Assembly: GCF_003344965.1 (NCBI RefSeq)
Contig: NZ_CP031194.1
Coordinates: forward strand, 930,001-994,000
Origin: Streptomyces paludis
Lineage (GTDB): Bacteria > Actinomycetota > Actinomycetes > Streptomycetales > Streptomycetaceae
DNA length: 64,000 nucleotides
Reading direction: 5' to 3'
Below are positions 17,706-26,572 of the stretch, piece by piece. The position numbers were made by a program, and so were the translations under genes. Under the pieces are notes generated by a model, which searched no databases, was not told where the DNA came from, and saw only the letters and a program-made list of their open reading frames with translations. The first letter of the stretch is position 1. Every line of letters starts with the position of its first letter.

Positions 17706-17903
17706 TCATCGGAGGGCGTCGCCGGTGGCCGCGAGCCGGGTCGCCGAGCGCTCCAGCTCCTCGGCCGCCCGCTGGATCCGCTCGGTGGTGACGGCGACCT
17801 GCCGGCCGAGCCGCTGGGCTTCGACGAAGACACGGACCGCCAGCACACCGAGTACGGCGATTCCGCAGAATCCGAGGGCGATGGCGAGCATGGGCCAGAA
17901 CAT
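17706..17903 (-). CDS. Small single-pass membrane protein
   Basis: The 65-residue protein has one N-terminal membrane helix (about residues 4-26) followed by a charged amphipathic, probably coiled-coil segment. It begins 17 bp after the zinc-ribbon gene and points the same way, so the two are likely co-transcribed in the pafBC-tat gene string. I do not recognise a named family. The arrangement of one helix plus an amphipathic segment superficially resembles TatA-like proteins or DUF948-type proteins. The function is unknown. Confidence 0.7.
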   Translation of the reverse strand: MFWPMLAIALGFCGIAVLGVLAVRVFVEAQRLGRQVAVTTERIQRAAEELERSATRLAATGDALR

Positions 17904-17920
17904 GGGCGGAGGACCGGTCC

Positions 17921-18181
17921 TTACAGAGTCGAGTGGAGCCGCAGCGTCCGCACGCCGCCGCCGGTGAGGAGTTCGACGATGCGCTCACCGGCGGGTTTAC
18001 GGACCGAGGACTGGCACTCGGGGCAGGTGAAGGAGTAGAAGGTGGTGCTGCGGCTGGCCCCTATCGCGAGGCGCAGCGCGCCGGCGGACAGTTCGAAGGC
18101 CGCGCGGCACTCGGGGCAGGCGGCCTTGAAGAGGACCGGGACCACCGCCGAGAGCCCCGGCAGTCCTGACGTCGCCGACAT
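17921..18181 (-). CDS. Small zinc-ribbon protein
   Basis: The 86-residue protein contains two CPEC motifs, at about residues 22-25 and 53-56. They form a four-cysteine zinc ribbon with RxTTFYSF between them. GAGGAG upstream supports ATG 18181. It lies between pafC and a small membrane protein, in a gene order widely shared by Streptomyces. It could be a nucleic-acid-binding or adaptor protein; no function can be read directly. Confidence 0.78.
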   Translation of the reverse strand: MSATSGLPGLSAVVPVLFKAACPECRAAFELSAGALRLAIGASRSTTFYSFTCPECQSSVRKPAGERIVELLTGGGVRTLRLHSTL

Positions 18182-18264
18182 GTTCCTGGTTCTCCTCTGT
18201 GCCTCGTCGCTGTGCTTCGTCGCTCGAAATCCTTGATCCACGGCCGCGCCGGGCCGCGCCGTCC

Positions 18265-19215
18265 TCAGACGCCGTACGCCGCCAGTGCCTCGGCCGCGGC
18301 CGACCGCGCGCTCGCCGCCAGCTCCGGCGGCGAAACGATCCGGCCGTCGCCGCCGAGCCGCAGCGCGAGCCGGCGCAGCGAGGCGGGCGCGGGGGTGCGC
18401 AGGGTGATCCGCAGGCCGCCGCCGGGCAGTTCCTCGGCGGCGTCGTGCGGGTAGTACTCGGCCACCCACCGGCCGCCGGGGCCGACCTCGACGACCACCT
18501 CGGGGTCGTCCGCGGACGGCTGTACGAGCCCCTCCGAGAGATCCCGCAGCTCCAGCTCCGGCGGCGCGGCCGGGGCGTCCAGCAGCTTGATCTCGGCGAC
18601 CCGGTCCAGCCGGAAGGTGCGGCGCGCCTCGGAGAGCCGGCACCACGCCTCCATATAGGTGTGGCCGACGGCGAAGAGCCGGATGGGGTCGACCTCGCGC
18701 TCGGTCAGCTCGTCGCGGGCCGGCGAGTAGTAGCGCAGCCACAGCCTGCGCCGCTCGGAGATGGCCCGGTCGACCTCGGCGAAGACCCCGCCCTCCGACT
18801 CGAAGATCACCGAGAGCCGGGCGCTGGCGCCCGCCGCCTCGCCCGCCGCGGTCTCCAGCTTGGCGGTGGCGCGCAGCAGCGCCTCGCGGTCCCCCTCGCG
18901 GAGCCCCGGCAGGGTCGCGACGGCCCGCGCGGCGACCAGCAGCGCCGTCGCCTCGTCGGCGGCGAGCCGCAGCGGCGCGGCGACATCGTCGGGGTTGTGC
19001 CACCAGATGCGGTCGCCGTCCGTGTCGATGTCGAGGAGATCGCCGCCCCGGAAGCTCGTCCCGCACATGGGCAGGACGTCGAGGTCGGAGATCAGCTCGT
19101 CCTCACTGATCCCGAAGGCGCGGGCCACATCGCTGACGTGCGCCCCCGGGCGCTCGCGCAGATAGGTGACCAGCGAGAGCATCCGCCGGGTCTGGTCGAT
19201 GGCGTTGGCTGCCAT
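18265..19215 (-). CDS. pafC: PafC, WYL-domain DNA-damage response regulator subunit
   Basis: The 316-residue protein has an N-terminal winged-helix segment (RMLSLVTYLRERPGAHVSDVA), a central WYL domain (LRYYSPARDELTEREVDPIRLF near 165-185) and a C-terminal WCX extension. It pairs with PafB, encoded 15 bp upstream. PafBC is the activator of the RecA/LexA-independent DNA-damage response in actinobacteria, thought to sense single-stranded DNA through the WYL domain. It is named for its usual link with pafA, here some 2.6 kb upstream. Confidence 0.93.
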   Translation of the reverse strand: MAANAIDQTRRMLSLVTYLRERPGAHVSDVARAFGISEDELISDLDVLPMCGTSFRGGDLLDIDTDGDRIWWHNPDDVAAPLRLAADEATALLVAARAVATLPGLREGDREALLRATAKLETAAGEAAGASARLSVIFESEGGVFAEVDRAISERRRLWLRYYSPARDELTEREVDPIRLFAVGHTYMEAWCRLSEARRTFRLDRVAEIKLLDAPAAPPELELRDLSEGLVQPSADDPEVVVEVGPGGRWVAEYYPHDAAEELPGGGLRITLRTPAPASLRRLALRLGGDGRIVSPPELAASARSAAAEALAAYGV

Positions 19216-19230
19216 GGTCTGCGACTCCCC

Positions 19231-20187
19231 TCAGCCCCGGGCCACGGCGCGCAGCCGCTCCAGGACATCGGCCCGCAGATCCGCGGGCTCCAGCACGAGC
19301 ACATCCGGGCCGAACTCCACCAGCCAGGCGTCGAGGCCATGACCGTACGGGATCTCCAGCTCGTCCCAGCCGTCGCCCAGCTCGCGCGAGGACACGGCCC
19401 TGGCGCGCAGCGGATAGCCGCAGCCGGTGCGCAGCCGGATCAGCGCGGAGCGGGTCGCCGTCTCGCCGGCCCAGCTCTCCACGGTCTCCCGGACGGTGAC
19501 CACATCGGGTACGGGGGCGCTGAAGAGGCCGGTGCGCGAGCGGACCCGGCCGGTGATCCGGGAGAGCCGGAAGACGCGCTCGGCGCCCCGGTCGCGGTCC
19601 CAGCCGGCCAGATACCAGTGGCCGCGCCAGCACTCCAGCGTCCACGGCTCCACCTGGCGCTGCTCGGGCCGGGCGGCGTTGGCCTTGCGGTAGTCGAAGA
19701 CCACGGGCCGGCGGTCGCGGCAGGCCAGCATGAGCGGTTCGAAGGCCGCCTCGTGGACGGGGATCCGCGGTTCGAGGGCGCCGTGGTGCGCCTCGTACGC
19801 GTCCTGTGCCTCCGGCATCCCGGCGGCGCGCAGCTTCTGGAGCGCGCCGCTCGCCGCGCCGGCCAGCCGGGCCTGCTGCCACACCTTGGCGGCCAGTCCG
19901 AGGGCGGCGGCCTCCTCGGCGTCGAGGGTGATGGGCGGGAGCCGGTTGCTGTCGCGGCGGGCCAGATAGCCGACATCGCCGTCGAGGCTCTCCACCGTCT
20001 CGATGACCAGGCCGAGTTCGCGCAGGTCATCCTTGTCGCGTTCGAACATGCGGTTGAACGAGTCGTCGTTGCCGGCTTCGAGGTACGCCTCGATGGAGCC
20101 ACGCAACTCACGTTTGCTGAGCGGGCGTCTGGTTCCGAGGAGACACAGCGCCAGATTCATCAGTCGCTCGGCCTTGGCAATGGCCAT
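19231..20187 (-). CDS. pafB: PafB, WYL-domain DNA-damage response regulator subunit
   Basis: The 318-residue protein starts with a winged-helix region (MNLALCLLGTRRPLSKRELR) and has a WYL domain around residues 145-185 (PVVFDYRKAN then VEPWTLECWRGHWYLAGWDRDRG). It is the partner of PafC. The gene is preceded by a terminator that isolates it from the FKBP genes. The product is expected to bind promoters of repair genes as a PafB-PafC heterodimer. Confidence 0.93.
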   Translation of the reverse strand: MAIAKAERLMNLALCLLGTRRPLSKRELRGSIEAYLEAGNDDSFNRMFERDKDDLRELGLVIETVESLDGDVGYLARRDSNRLPPITLDAEEAAALGLAAKVWQQARLAGAASGALQKLRAAGMPEAQDAYEAHHGALEPRIPVHEAAFEPLMLACRDRRPVVFDYRKANAARPEQRQVEPWTLECWRGHWYLAGWDRDRGAERVFRLSRITGRVRSRTGLFSAPVPDVVTVRETVESWAGETATRSALIRLRTGCGYPLRARAVSSRELGDGWDELEIPYGHGLDAWLVEFGPDVLVLEPADLRADVLERLRAVARG

Positions 20188-20262
20188 CGACGTCTCGCAC
20201 CCCTTTTGATCGTGGAGTTCCGCCCGCTGACCGTACCGTCCCCGGGTCTCGCGGCAAAAGCC

Positions 20263-20293
20263 GAGGGTCCATGCCGGAGCGGCATGGACCCTC
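20263..20293. terminator. Terminator after the cytosolic FKBP gene
   Basis: A 13-bp perfect stem (20263-20275 and 20281-20293) with loop GGAGC lies between the FKBP stop and the pafB start. Confidence 0.75.
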
Positions 20294-20323
20294 GTGTCTC
20301 CGGTACGCCCCGGACCCGCCGGG

Positions 20324-20695
20324 TCAGACGGAGACGAGGTCGCAGACGAAGATCAGCGTCTCACCGGGCGCGATCGCCGAACCGGCGCCGCGGTCCCCGT
20401 AGGCGAGGTGCGCGGGGATGATCAGCTCACGCCGGCCGCCGACCTTCATGCCCTGCACGCCCTTGTCCCAGCCGGCGATGACCTGACCGGCGCCGAGCTT
20501 GAACGGCAGCGGGGCGCCGCGGTTCCAGGAGGAGTCGAACTCCTCGCCCGTGGAGAAGGCCACACCCACGTAGTGCACCCGGACATTGGCGCCGGCCTTG
20601 GCCTCCGCGCCGTCGCCCACCCAGATGTCCCTGATCTGGAGATCGGCCGGCGGCTCGCCACCCGGGAAGTCGACCTCGGGCTTCTCGATGCTCAC
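20324..20695 (-). CDS. FKBP-type peptidyl-prolyl cis-trans isomerase
   Basis: The 123-residue protein is a single FKBP domain without signal peptide, so it is cytosolic. Family landmarks include VRVHYVGV, FDSSWNRG, VIAGWDKGVQGM, PAHLAYGDRG and FVCDLVSV at the C-terminus. It catalyses proline isomerisation in folding proteins. It follows the gene of a larger exported FKBP, 43 bp apart on the same strand. Confidence 0.95.
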   Translation of the reverse strand: MSIEKPEVDFPGGEPPADLQIRDIWVGDGAEAKAGANVRVHYVGVAFSTGEEFDSSWNRGAPLPFKLGAGQVIAGWDKGVQGMKVGGRRELIIPAHLAYGDRGAGSAIAPGETLIFVCDLVSV

Positions 20696-20738
20696 TGAAC
20701 TGCTCCCTCTGAATGATGAACGGACAACCGGGACAGTG

Positions 20739-21674
20739 TTACACCTTCGCCAGAATGTCCACGGCGAACACCAGCGTGGAGTTCTTCGGGATGCCCTGCT
20801 GCTCCTGGTCGCCGAAGGCCAGGTCCGGCGGGATCACGACCAGGATCCGGCTGCCCACCTTCTTGCCGACGATGCCCGACTTGAGGCCCTTCAGCGTGAG
20901 CTGCGGCAGCGGGAACGAGGTCGTACGGCCCGTCTTGTACGTGGAGTCGAACTGCTTGGCGCCCTTCCACAGGTACGCCGCGTAGTTCAGCACGACGGTG
21001 TCGGAGTCCTTGACGACCTCGCCCTTGCTCTCCAGCACGTAGTTGGAGACCAGCTTCGCCGGCGGGTCGCCCTTCGGGATGGTGACCGTCGGCTCCTTGC
21101 CGTCGTCGTTCGTCCCGACGACCGGCAGCGCCTTGTCGTCCTGCGGCACCTCGGTGCCGGCGGCGGACTTCGGCACCTGGGTCGCCTTCAGGATGTCCAC
21201 GACGAAGACCAGCGTGGCGTTGGGCTTGATGTCGCCCTGCCCCTGGGCGCCGTACCCGAGGTCCGGCGGAATCCCCAGCTCGACCCGGCTACCGACCTTC
21301 TGGCCCTCGAGACCCTGGTCCCAGCCCTTGATGACCATGCCCGCGCCGACCGTCAGATCGAACGGCTGCTTACGGTCGAAGCTGTTGTCGAACGGCTTGT
21401 CCGAGTCCCAGCTCTGCCCGAGATAGTTGACCTGGATGGCATCGCCCTTGACGACCTTCTTGCCGTCGCCCTGGCTCAGGACATCGACCTTCAACGCCTT
21501 CGGCGGGTCGCCCTCCCCCTTCTCCAGGGTCGGCTTCTGTCCGAACTTGGCACCCTCGCTGATCGCGGGGAGACCGTTCTTGGACGGAGTGGTGGAGTCG
21601 GAGCCTCCGTCGCCACCGCAGGCCGCGGTCAGCAGCAGCGCGGGGACGATGATGAGGCCGGCAAGTCGGCGCAC
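20739..21674 (-). CDS. Lipoprotein with two FKBP-type isomerase domains
   Basis: The 311-residue protein has a lipoprotein signal (LTAAC, lipidated Cys19) and two FKBP domains. The first (about 75-165) keeps FDNSFDR and GWDQGLEGQKVGSR. The second (about 210-311) is more divergent, with FDSTYKTG and LKSGIVGKKVGSR; its central tryptophan is replaced by Leu-Lys, so it may be a weak isomerase. It probably folds proteins at the outer face of the membrane. It lies downstream of pafA and its terminator. Confidence 0.93.
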   Translation of the reverse strand: MRRLAGLIIVPALLLTAACGGDGGSDSTTPSKNGLPAISEGAKFGQKPTLEKGEGDPPKALKVDVLSQGDGKKVVKGDAIQVNYLGQSWDSDKPFDNSFDRKQPFDLTVGAGMVIKGWDQGLEGQKVGSRVELGIPPDLGYGAQGQGDIKPNATLVFVVDILKATQVPKSAAGTEVPQDDKALPVVGTNDDGKEPTVTIPKGDPPAKLVSNYVLESKGEVVKDSDTVVLNYAAYLWKGAKQFDSTYKTGRTTSFPLPQLTLKGLKSGIVGKKVGSRILVVIPPDLAFGDQEQQGIPKNSTLVFAVDILAKV

Positions 21675-21718
21675 GTGTTCCTCAGATCTCAGACGGCACG
21701 GTAGGCGCCCACTCTAGG

Positions 21719-21765
21719 GCGTGCCACGGGCCCCGCACGCGAAATGTACGGGGCCCGTGGCACGC
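21719..21765. terminator. Terminator after pafA
   Basis: A perfect 17-bp inverted repeat (21719-21735 and 21749-21765) with a 13-base loop lies 27 bp past the pafA stop. Confidence 0.85.
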
Positions 21766-21791
21766 GTTACGCCGACGGGGTCGGCGCGGAC

Positions 21792-23153
21792 TCACATACC
21801 GGCGATGAGCTTTTCCACCCGTTCGTCCACAGAACGGAACGGGTCTTTGCAGAGCACCGTGCGCTGCGCCTGGTCATTGAGCTTCAGATGCACCCAGTCG
21901 ACCGTGAAGTCCCTGCGCTGTTCCTGGGCGCGGCGGATGAAATCGCCGCGCAGCCGCGCCCTGGTGGTCTGCGGGGGCACCGACTTGCCCTCGAAGATCT
22001 TCATGTCATTGCAGATCCGCGCGGCCTGGCCGCGCTTCTCCAGCAGGTAGTAGAGACCACGACGGCGGTGAATGTCGTGGTAGGCGAGGTCTATCTGAGC
22101 GACCCTCGGATGCGACATGGTCAGATTGTGCTTGGCCCGGTACCGCTCGATGAGCCGGTATTTCATGACCCAGTCGATCTCCGTGCCGATACGGTCGAGA
22201 TCCTCCGCCTCGATCGCGTCGAGCGTGCGGCCCCAGAGTTCCAGGACCTGTTCGACCGTGCCCGTACGGATTCCGCGGCGCTCCACGAAATCCACGGCCT
22301 TCTCATAGTACTCGCGCTGGATCTCCAGGGCGGAGGCTTCCCGGCCGCTCGCGAGGCGCACCTTGCGCTGTCCGGTGAGATCGTGGCTGACCTCGCGGAT
22401 CGCCCGGATCGGGTTCTCCAGGGTCAGATCACGCATCACCGTGCCCGCCTCGATCATGCGCAGCACGAGATCGGTGGCGCCGACCTTGAGGAGCATGGTC
22501 GTCTCGGACATGTTCGAGTCGCCGACGATGACATGGAGCCGCCGGTAGCGCTCCGCGTCGGCGTGCGGCTCGTCCCGGGTGTTGATGATCGGACGGGAGC
22601 GGGTGGTGGCTGAGCTGACCCCCTCCCAGATGTGCTCGGCGCGCTGGCTGGCGCAGAAGACGGCGCCGCGCGGGGTCTGGAGCACTTTGCCCGCGCCGCA
22701 GATGAGCTGCCGGGTGACGAGGAAGGGGATGAGGATGTCCGCGAGCCGGGAGAACTCGCCGTGGCGGGCGACGAGGTAGTTCTCGTGGCAGCCGTAGGAG
22801 TTTCCCGCCGAGTCGGTGTTGTTCTTGAAGAGATAGACGTCGCCCGCGATTCCCTCCTCGTGCAGGCGGCGTTCGGCGTCGACGAGCAATCCTTCCAGAA
22901 TGCGCTCGCCCGCTTTGTCGTGCGTGACCAGTTCGGTCACGTTGTCGCATTCGGGAGTCGCGTATTCCGGATGCGAACCCACGTCGAGGTAGAGGCGGGC
23001 GCCGTTCCGCAGGAAGACATTGCTGCTGCGGCCCCATGACACAACACGGCGGAAGAGGTAGCGCGCCACTTCGTCAGGTGACAGTCGGCGCTGTCCCCTG
23101 AACGTGCACGTGACGCCGTACTCGTTCTCCAGCCCGAAAATGCGGCGGTCCAT
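21792..23153 (-). CDS. pafA: Pup-protein ligase PafA
   Basis: The 453-residue enzyme attaches Pup through its C-terminal glutamate to lysines of target proteins, using ATP. Glu9 in GLENEYG and Asp57 in [14 protein letters not shown] match the magnesium ligand and catalytic base known from mycobacterial Paf[17 protein letters not shown] residues ([14 protein letters not shown]) and INTRDEPHA are also conserved. The length equals that of characterised PafA. It starts only 9 bp after the MFS gene stop, so it may be transcribed from the MFS promoter, away from pup and prcBA. Confidence 0.97.
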   Translation of the reverse strand: MDRRIFGLENEYGVTCTFRGQRRLSPDEVARYLFRRVVSWGRSSNVFLRNGARLYLDVGSHPEYATPECDNVTELVTHDKAGERILEGLLVDAERRLHEEGIAGDVYLFKNNTDSAGNSYGCHENYLVARHGEFSRLADILIPFLVTRQLICGAGKVLQTPRGAVFCASQRAEHIWEGVSSATTRSRPIINTRDEPHADAERYRRLHVIVGDSNMSETTMLLKVGATDLVLRMIEAGTVMRDLTLENPIRAIREVSHDLTGQRKVRLASGREASALEIQREYYEKAVDFVERRGIRTGTVEQVLELWGRTLDAIEAEDLDRIGTEIDWVMKYRLIERYRAKHNLTMSHPRVAQIDLAYHDIHRRRGLYYLLEKRGQAARICNDMKIFEGKSVPPQTTRARLRGDFIRRAQEQRRDFTVDWVHLKLNDQAQRTVLCKDPFRSVDERVEKLIAGM

Positions 23154-23162
23154 GTCTGAACA

Positions 23163-24428
23163 TTACGCCTGATGACCGGAGCTGAAACCGGGTTGGGCCG
23201 CACCGCTTGGATCATTTTCCGTCCGGATGGTGGCATCGGCCGGCCCGGCGGGAGCCCTGAGGACCCGCCCGGTGGCCAGCAGGACCAGCAGCGCGGCGGC
23301 TCCGCCGCCCGCGGCGACGGCGAAGCCCGCCGCCGTACCGCCCAGTGCGACGGCGGGTCCGGCGGCGGCCGTGCCGAGCGCCGCGCCGACGCCGAAGGTG
23401 GTCACGAGCCAGGAGAACGCCTCGGTGACGGTGCCGCGCGGGGCGTGCCGGTCGACCACGATGAACGCGCAGGCGAGGGCGGGCGCCAGGAAGACACCGG
23501 CGAGCGCGGACAGCCCGCTCATGGCGAGCACGCCCGGGGTGGCCATGAGCGGCAGATAGCAGAGCGCGAGAAGCGCGACGATGGCCCGCAGCCGCCGTTC
23601 GGGCGTCCCGGCCCACTGCCGCGCCCCGTACCCCAGCCCGCCGATCAGCGCGCCGAGCCCGAGGGCCGCCATCAGCCAGCCGTACACCGCCTCGCGGCCC
23701 CGGTCGTCGGCGTACGCGATGCCCGCGACGGTGATCGATCCCAGGGCCGCGCCGATGAAGAGGAACGCGGCGAGCAGCGCGAGGAGCCCGGGCGAGCGCA
23801 GGGCGCCCAGCCAGTGCGCCTCGCGGGGCGCCGAGCGCCACTGGCGGGACGGCCGGGACAGGACGACGGAGAGCGCGCCGAGCACGCCTATCGCGTTGAT
23901 GACGAGGAGCGCGGCGGCCGGGGAGCGGAGCGCGACCAGCAGGGTGACCAGCAGCGGGCCGAGGGTGAACATGACCTCCTGGGCCACGGCGTCCAGCGCG
24001 TACGCCCGGTGCACCCGCTCCTCGGAGCCCAGGACGCCGGGCCACAGCGCCCGCAGTCCGCCCTCCAGCGGCGGGGTGAACACCCCGGCGAGGGCGACGG
24101 CGGGGTAGGCGAGCGCCGGGGAGTCCGTGCCGGCGAGGACGAGCAGTGCCATGCCCGCGGCGGAGAGGACGGCGGCGGGCAGCTGCACCCGCGGCTGGCC
24201 GTAGAGGTCCACGGCCCGGCCGAGCAGCGGCTGTCCGACCGCCGTGCCGATCCCGTAGACCGCGGCGAGCGCGCCGGCCAGGCTGTAGCTGCCGCCGGCC
24301 GCCCGGACGAACAGGACGATGGCGATCGAGGCCGTGGCGTTCGGCAGCCGCCCCACCAGCGTGCCGGTCAGCAGCCGTGCCGCGTACGGCGCCTTGAGGA
24401 TGTCCGCGTACCCGGTGGTCGTCGCCAT
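23163..24428 (-). CDS. MFS transporter
   Basis: The 421-residue protein has about twelve hydrophobic segments and a central charged loop, the layout of a major facilitator superfamily drug or sugar exporter. It lies between prcA and pafA and diverges from a LacI regulator that probably controls it. Its stop is 9 bp from the pafA start. The substrate is unknown. A LacI partner hints at a sugar-like or nucleoside inducer, but the sequence also resembles efflux pumps. Confidence 0.88.
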   Translation of the reverse strand: MATTTGYADILKAPYAARLLTGTLVGRLPNATASIAIVLFVRAAGGSYSLAGALAAVYGIGTAVGQPLLGRAVDLYGQPRVQLPAAVLSAAGMALLVLAGTDSPALAYPAVALAGVFTPPLEGGLRALWPGVLGSEERVHRAYALDAVAQEVMFTLGPLLVTLLVALRSPAAALLVINAIGVLGALSVVLSRPSRQWRSAPREAHWLGALRSPGLLALLAAFLFIGAALGSITVAGIAYADDRGREAVYGWLMAALGLGALIGGLGYGARQWAGTPERRLRAIVALLALCYLPLMATPGVLAMSGLSALAGVFLAPALACAFIVVDRHAPRGTVTEAFSWLVTTFGVGAALGTAAAGPAVALGGTAAGFAVAAGGGAAALLVLLATGRVLRAPAGPADATIRTENDPSGAAQPGFSSGHQA

Positions 24429-24473
24429 CTGCCCGCCCCCTCTTCTCTCGCTGCCCCGGCGAGATCAAGTTTT

Positions 24474-24498
24474 ACGTATAACGTCGCCGTCATACGTA
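24474..24498. promoter_or_regulatory. Candidate LacI operators between MFS and LacI genes
   Basis: An 11-base palindrome ACGTATAACGT (24474-24484, outer ACGT/ACGT arms) and a TACGTA element (24493-24498) lie in the 128-bp divergent spacer. LacI-type regulators bind such CG-centred or TA-rich palindromes. Regulation of both genes is inferred. Confidence 0.45.
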
Positions 24499-24556
24499 CC
24501 ATGAGCGCAGCCCGCGGGTCCACCGGGATCTCGCCGCAGCACGGAGAGCGACAGCG

Positions 24557-25597
24557 ATGACAGAGCAGTCCGCCCGGCCCACCAGCAGGGATGTGGCCCG
24601 CGCCGCCGGGGTGTCCCAGGCCACCGTCTCGCTCGTGCTCGGCGGCAAGTGGCCGGGCCGGGTCTCGGAGCGGACCGCCGGGCTGGTACGGGAGGCGGCG
24701 CACACGCTGGGCTACCGGCCGAATCTGGCCGCGCGCAATCTGCGGCTCGGCACGACCAGGACGGCGCTGCTGGTGGTGCCCGCGCTCACCAACGAGTTCT
24801 TCGCGCGGGTCTACACCGGCGCGGCCGAGGTCGCCGCGGAGCACGGCTTCGGGGTGGTCCTCTATCTGTCACCGGACGGGACGGGGCCCGCCAAGGTGCC
24901 GTTCGCCTCGGCGCGGGCGGCGCTGGACGGGGTGATCGCCTCCTCGATGGCCAGCGACGCCCTCGACGCGTTCCGCGGCTCGGACGGCGCCGATCTGCCG
25001 CTGGTGATGCTGGACAGCGATCCGGCGGCCCTTGGCGTCGCCGCCGGGGTGAATGTGGACATCGCCGACGGCATCCGGCAGATGACGGAGCATCTGCTCG
25101 GGCTCGGCCACCGGCGGCTGCTCCATCTGGCCTCCGCCGTCCCTTCCTGGACCTTCGACGTCCGGGCCGACGCGCTGGCCCTGGCGGTACAGGGAGTGCC
25201 GGACGCGGTCGTGCGCAGGGTGCGCGCCCCGCTGGAGTCCGGGGCCGCGCGGGCGGCCGTGGAGAGCGCCCTCGCCGCGCCCGGCCCCCGCCCCACGGCG
25301 ATCATCTGCGACGGCGACGTCCTGGCGGCGGGCGCCTGCAAGGCGGTACGGCGGCTGGGGCTGAGGGTGCCCGAGGACATCTCCGTCACCGGCTTCGACG
25401 ATCTGGCGCTGGCCACGGCGGTGGAGCCGGAGCTGACCACGGTGTGGCTGCCGGCCGAGCAGGTGGGCCGGCAGGGCATGTCGGCGCTGCTGAGCGTGCT
25501 GGCGGGCCGGCCGCCGGAGAGCGTGCGGCTGCCGGTCTCCCTGGTCGTCCGCGGCTCGACGGCGCCTCCGCGCGAGGAGAGCGCGCCCTCGGGCTGA
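24557..25597 (+). CDS. LacI-family transcriptional regulator
   Basis: The 346-residue protein starts with the LacI helix-turn-helix (TSRDVARAAGVSQATVSLVLGG split across residues 9-30) and the hinge helix YRPNLAARNLRLG. The periplasmic-binding-protein-like effector domain follows, ending in the typical ISVTGFDDLALA and TTVWLPAEQVG segments. The gene is divergent from the MFS transporter and convergent with prcA. It most likely represses the transporter and itself. The effector is unknown. Confidence 0.92.
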   Translation: MTEQSARPTSRDVARAAGVSQATVSLVLGGKWPGRVSERTAGLVREAAHTLGYRPNLAARNLRLGTTRTALLVVPALTNEFFARVYTGAAEVAAEHGFGVVLYLSPDGTGPAKVPFASARAALDGVIASSMASDALDAFRGSDGADLPLVMLDSDPAALGVAAGVNVDIADGIRQMTEHLLGLGHRRLLHLASAVPSWTFDVRADALALAVQGVPDAVVRRVRAPLESGAARAAVESALAAPGPRPTAIICDGDVLAAGACKAVRRLGLRVPEDISVTGFDDLALATAVEPELTTVWLPAEQVGRQGMSALLSVLAGRPPESVRLPVSLVVRGSTAPPREESAPSG

Positions 25598-25660
25598 TCC
25601 CCCCGTCGGGGGCGGGGGTGTCTGTCGGACAGCCGCCCGTGCCCCGGCGCGGTACACCCC

Positions 25661-25697
25661 GGCCGGGGGCACGGACAGCCTGTCCGTGCCCCCGGCC
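25661..25697. terminator. Bidirectional terminator between LacI gene and prcA
   Basis: A 17-bp perfect stem (25661-25677 and 25681-25697) with a three-base loop lies between convergent genes and ends the pup-prcBA transcript. Confidence 0.85.
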
Positions 25698-25703
25698 GTT
25701 CCT

Positions 25704-26531
25704 CTATTCCTTGTCGTCGCCGGACGGCTCGGCGTCGGGCTTCGCCGTATCGGCGGAGGTGTCCGTCGCGGTCTCCCCGCCGTCCGGCTCCTCCGTGTCC
25801 GACGGCGCGTCCGTCGGCGTCGAGGCGGCGCCGTCCGCCTCCAGCAGCCGGGCGAGCTGCCGGCCGACGATCCGCTTGAACTTCCGCTGCTGCGGCCGCG
25901 TACGGTCCAGCACGGCCACTTCGAGGCGCTCCGCGGGGATCTCCCGCTCGCCGCCGTTGGTGTCCCGGGAGAGCGCCTGGACCGCCAGCTTCAGCGCCTC
26001 GGCCAGCGACATCCCGTCCCGGTGGCGCTGGTCGAGATAGGTGCTGATCTGCTCCGAGCTGCCGCCCACCGCGACCGAGCCGTGCTCGTCCACGATCGAA
26101 CCGTCGTGCGGCAGCCGGTAGATCTGGTCGCCGTCGGCCGTGGCACCCACCTCGGCGACGACCAGCTCCACCTCGTACGGCTTCTCGGCGGCGCTGGAGA
26201 AAATCGTCCCGAGCGTCTGGGCGTAGACGTTCGCCAGCCCACGGGCCGTCACATCGTCGCGGTCGTAGGTGTATCCGCGCAGATCGGCGTAGCGGACACC
26301 ACCGATCCGGAGATTCTCGTACTCGTTGTACTTACCGGCGGCGGCGAAGCCGATCCGGTCGTAGATCTCGCTGAACTTGTGCAGCGCGCGGGACGGGTTC
26401 TCGCCGACGAAGACGATGCCGTCGGCGTACTGGAGCACGACCAGGCTGCGACCGCGGGCGATGCCCTTACGGGCGTATTCCGCCCGGTCGGCCATGGCCT
26501 GCTGGGGTGAGACATAGAACGGCGTCGACAC
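25704..26531 (-). CDS. prcA: 20S proteasome alpha subunit
   Basis: The 275-residue protein forms the outer rings of the core particle that gate entry. The N-terminal [19 protein letters not shown] gating segment and the [20 protein letters not shown] region are typical. The tail after residue 235 is acidic and low-complexity (Asp/Glu/Thr/Pro), as in other Streptomyces. The start is GTG at 26531, 41 bp after the prcB stop. It lacks the catalytic threonine, as expected for alpha. Confidence 0.97.
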   Translation of the reverse strand: MSTPFYVSPQQAMADRAEYARKGIARGRSLVVLQYADGIVFVGENPSRALHKFSEIYDRIGFAAAGKYNEYENLRIGGVRYADLRGYTYDRDDVTARGLANVYAQTLGTIFSSAAEKPYEVELVVAEVGATADGDQIYRLPHDGSIVDEHGSVAVGGSSEQISTYLDQRHRDGMSLAEALKLAVQALSRDTNGGEREIPAERLEVAVLDRTRPQQRKFKRIVGRQLARLLEADGAASTPTDAPSDTEEPDGGETATDTSADTAKPDAEPSGDDKE

Positions 26532-26572
26532 CGGCTATCCGTCCCTTTCTGTCGGTGGCAGGTTCTGGTTCA

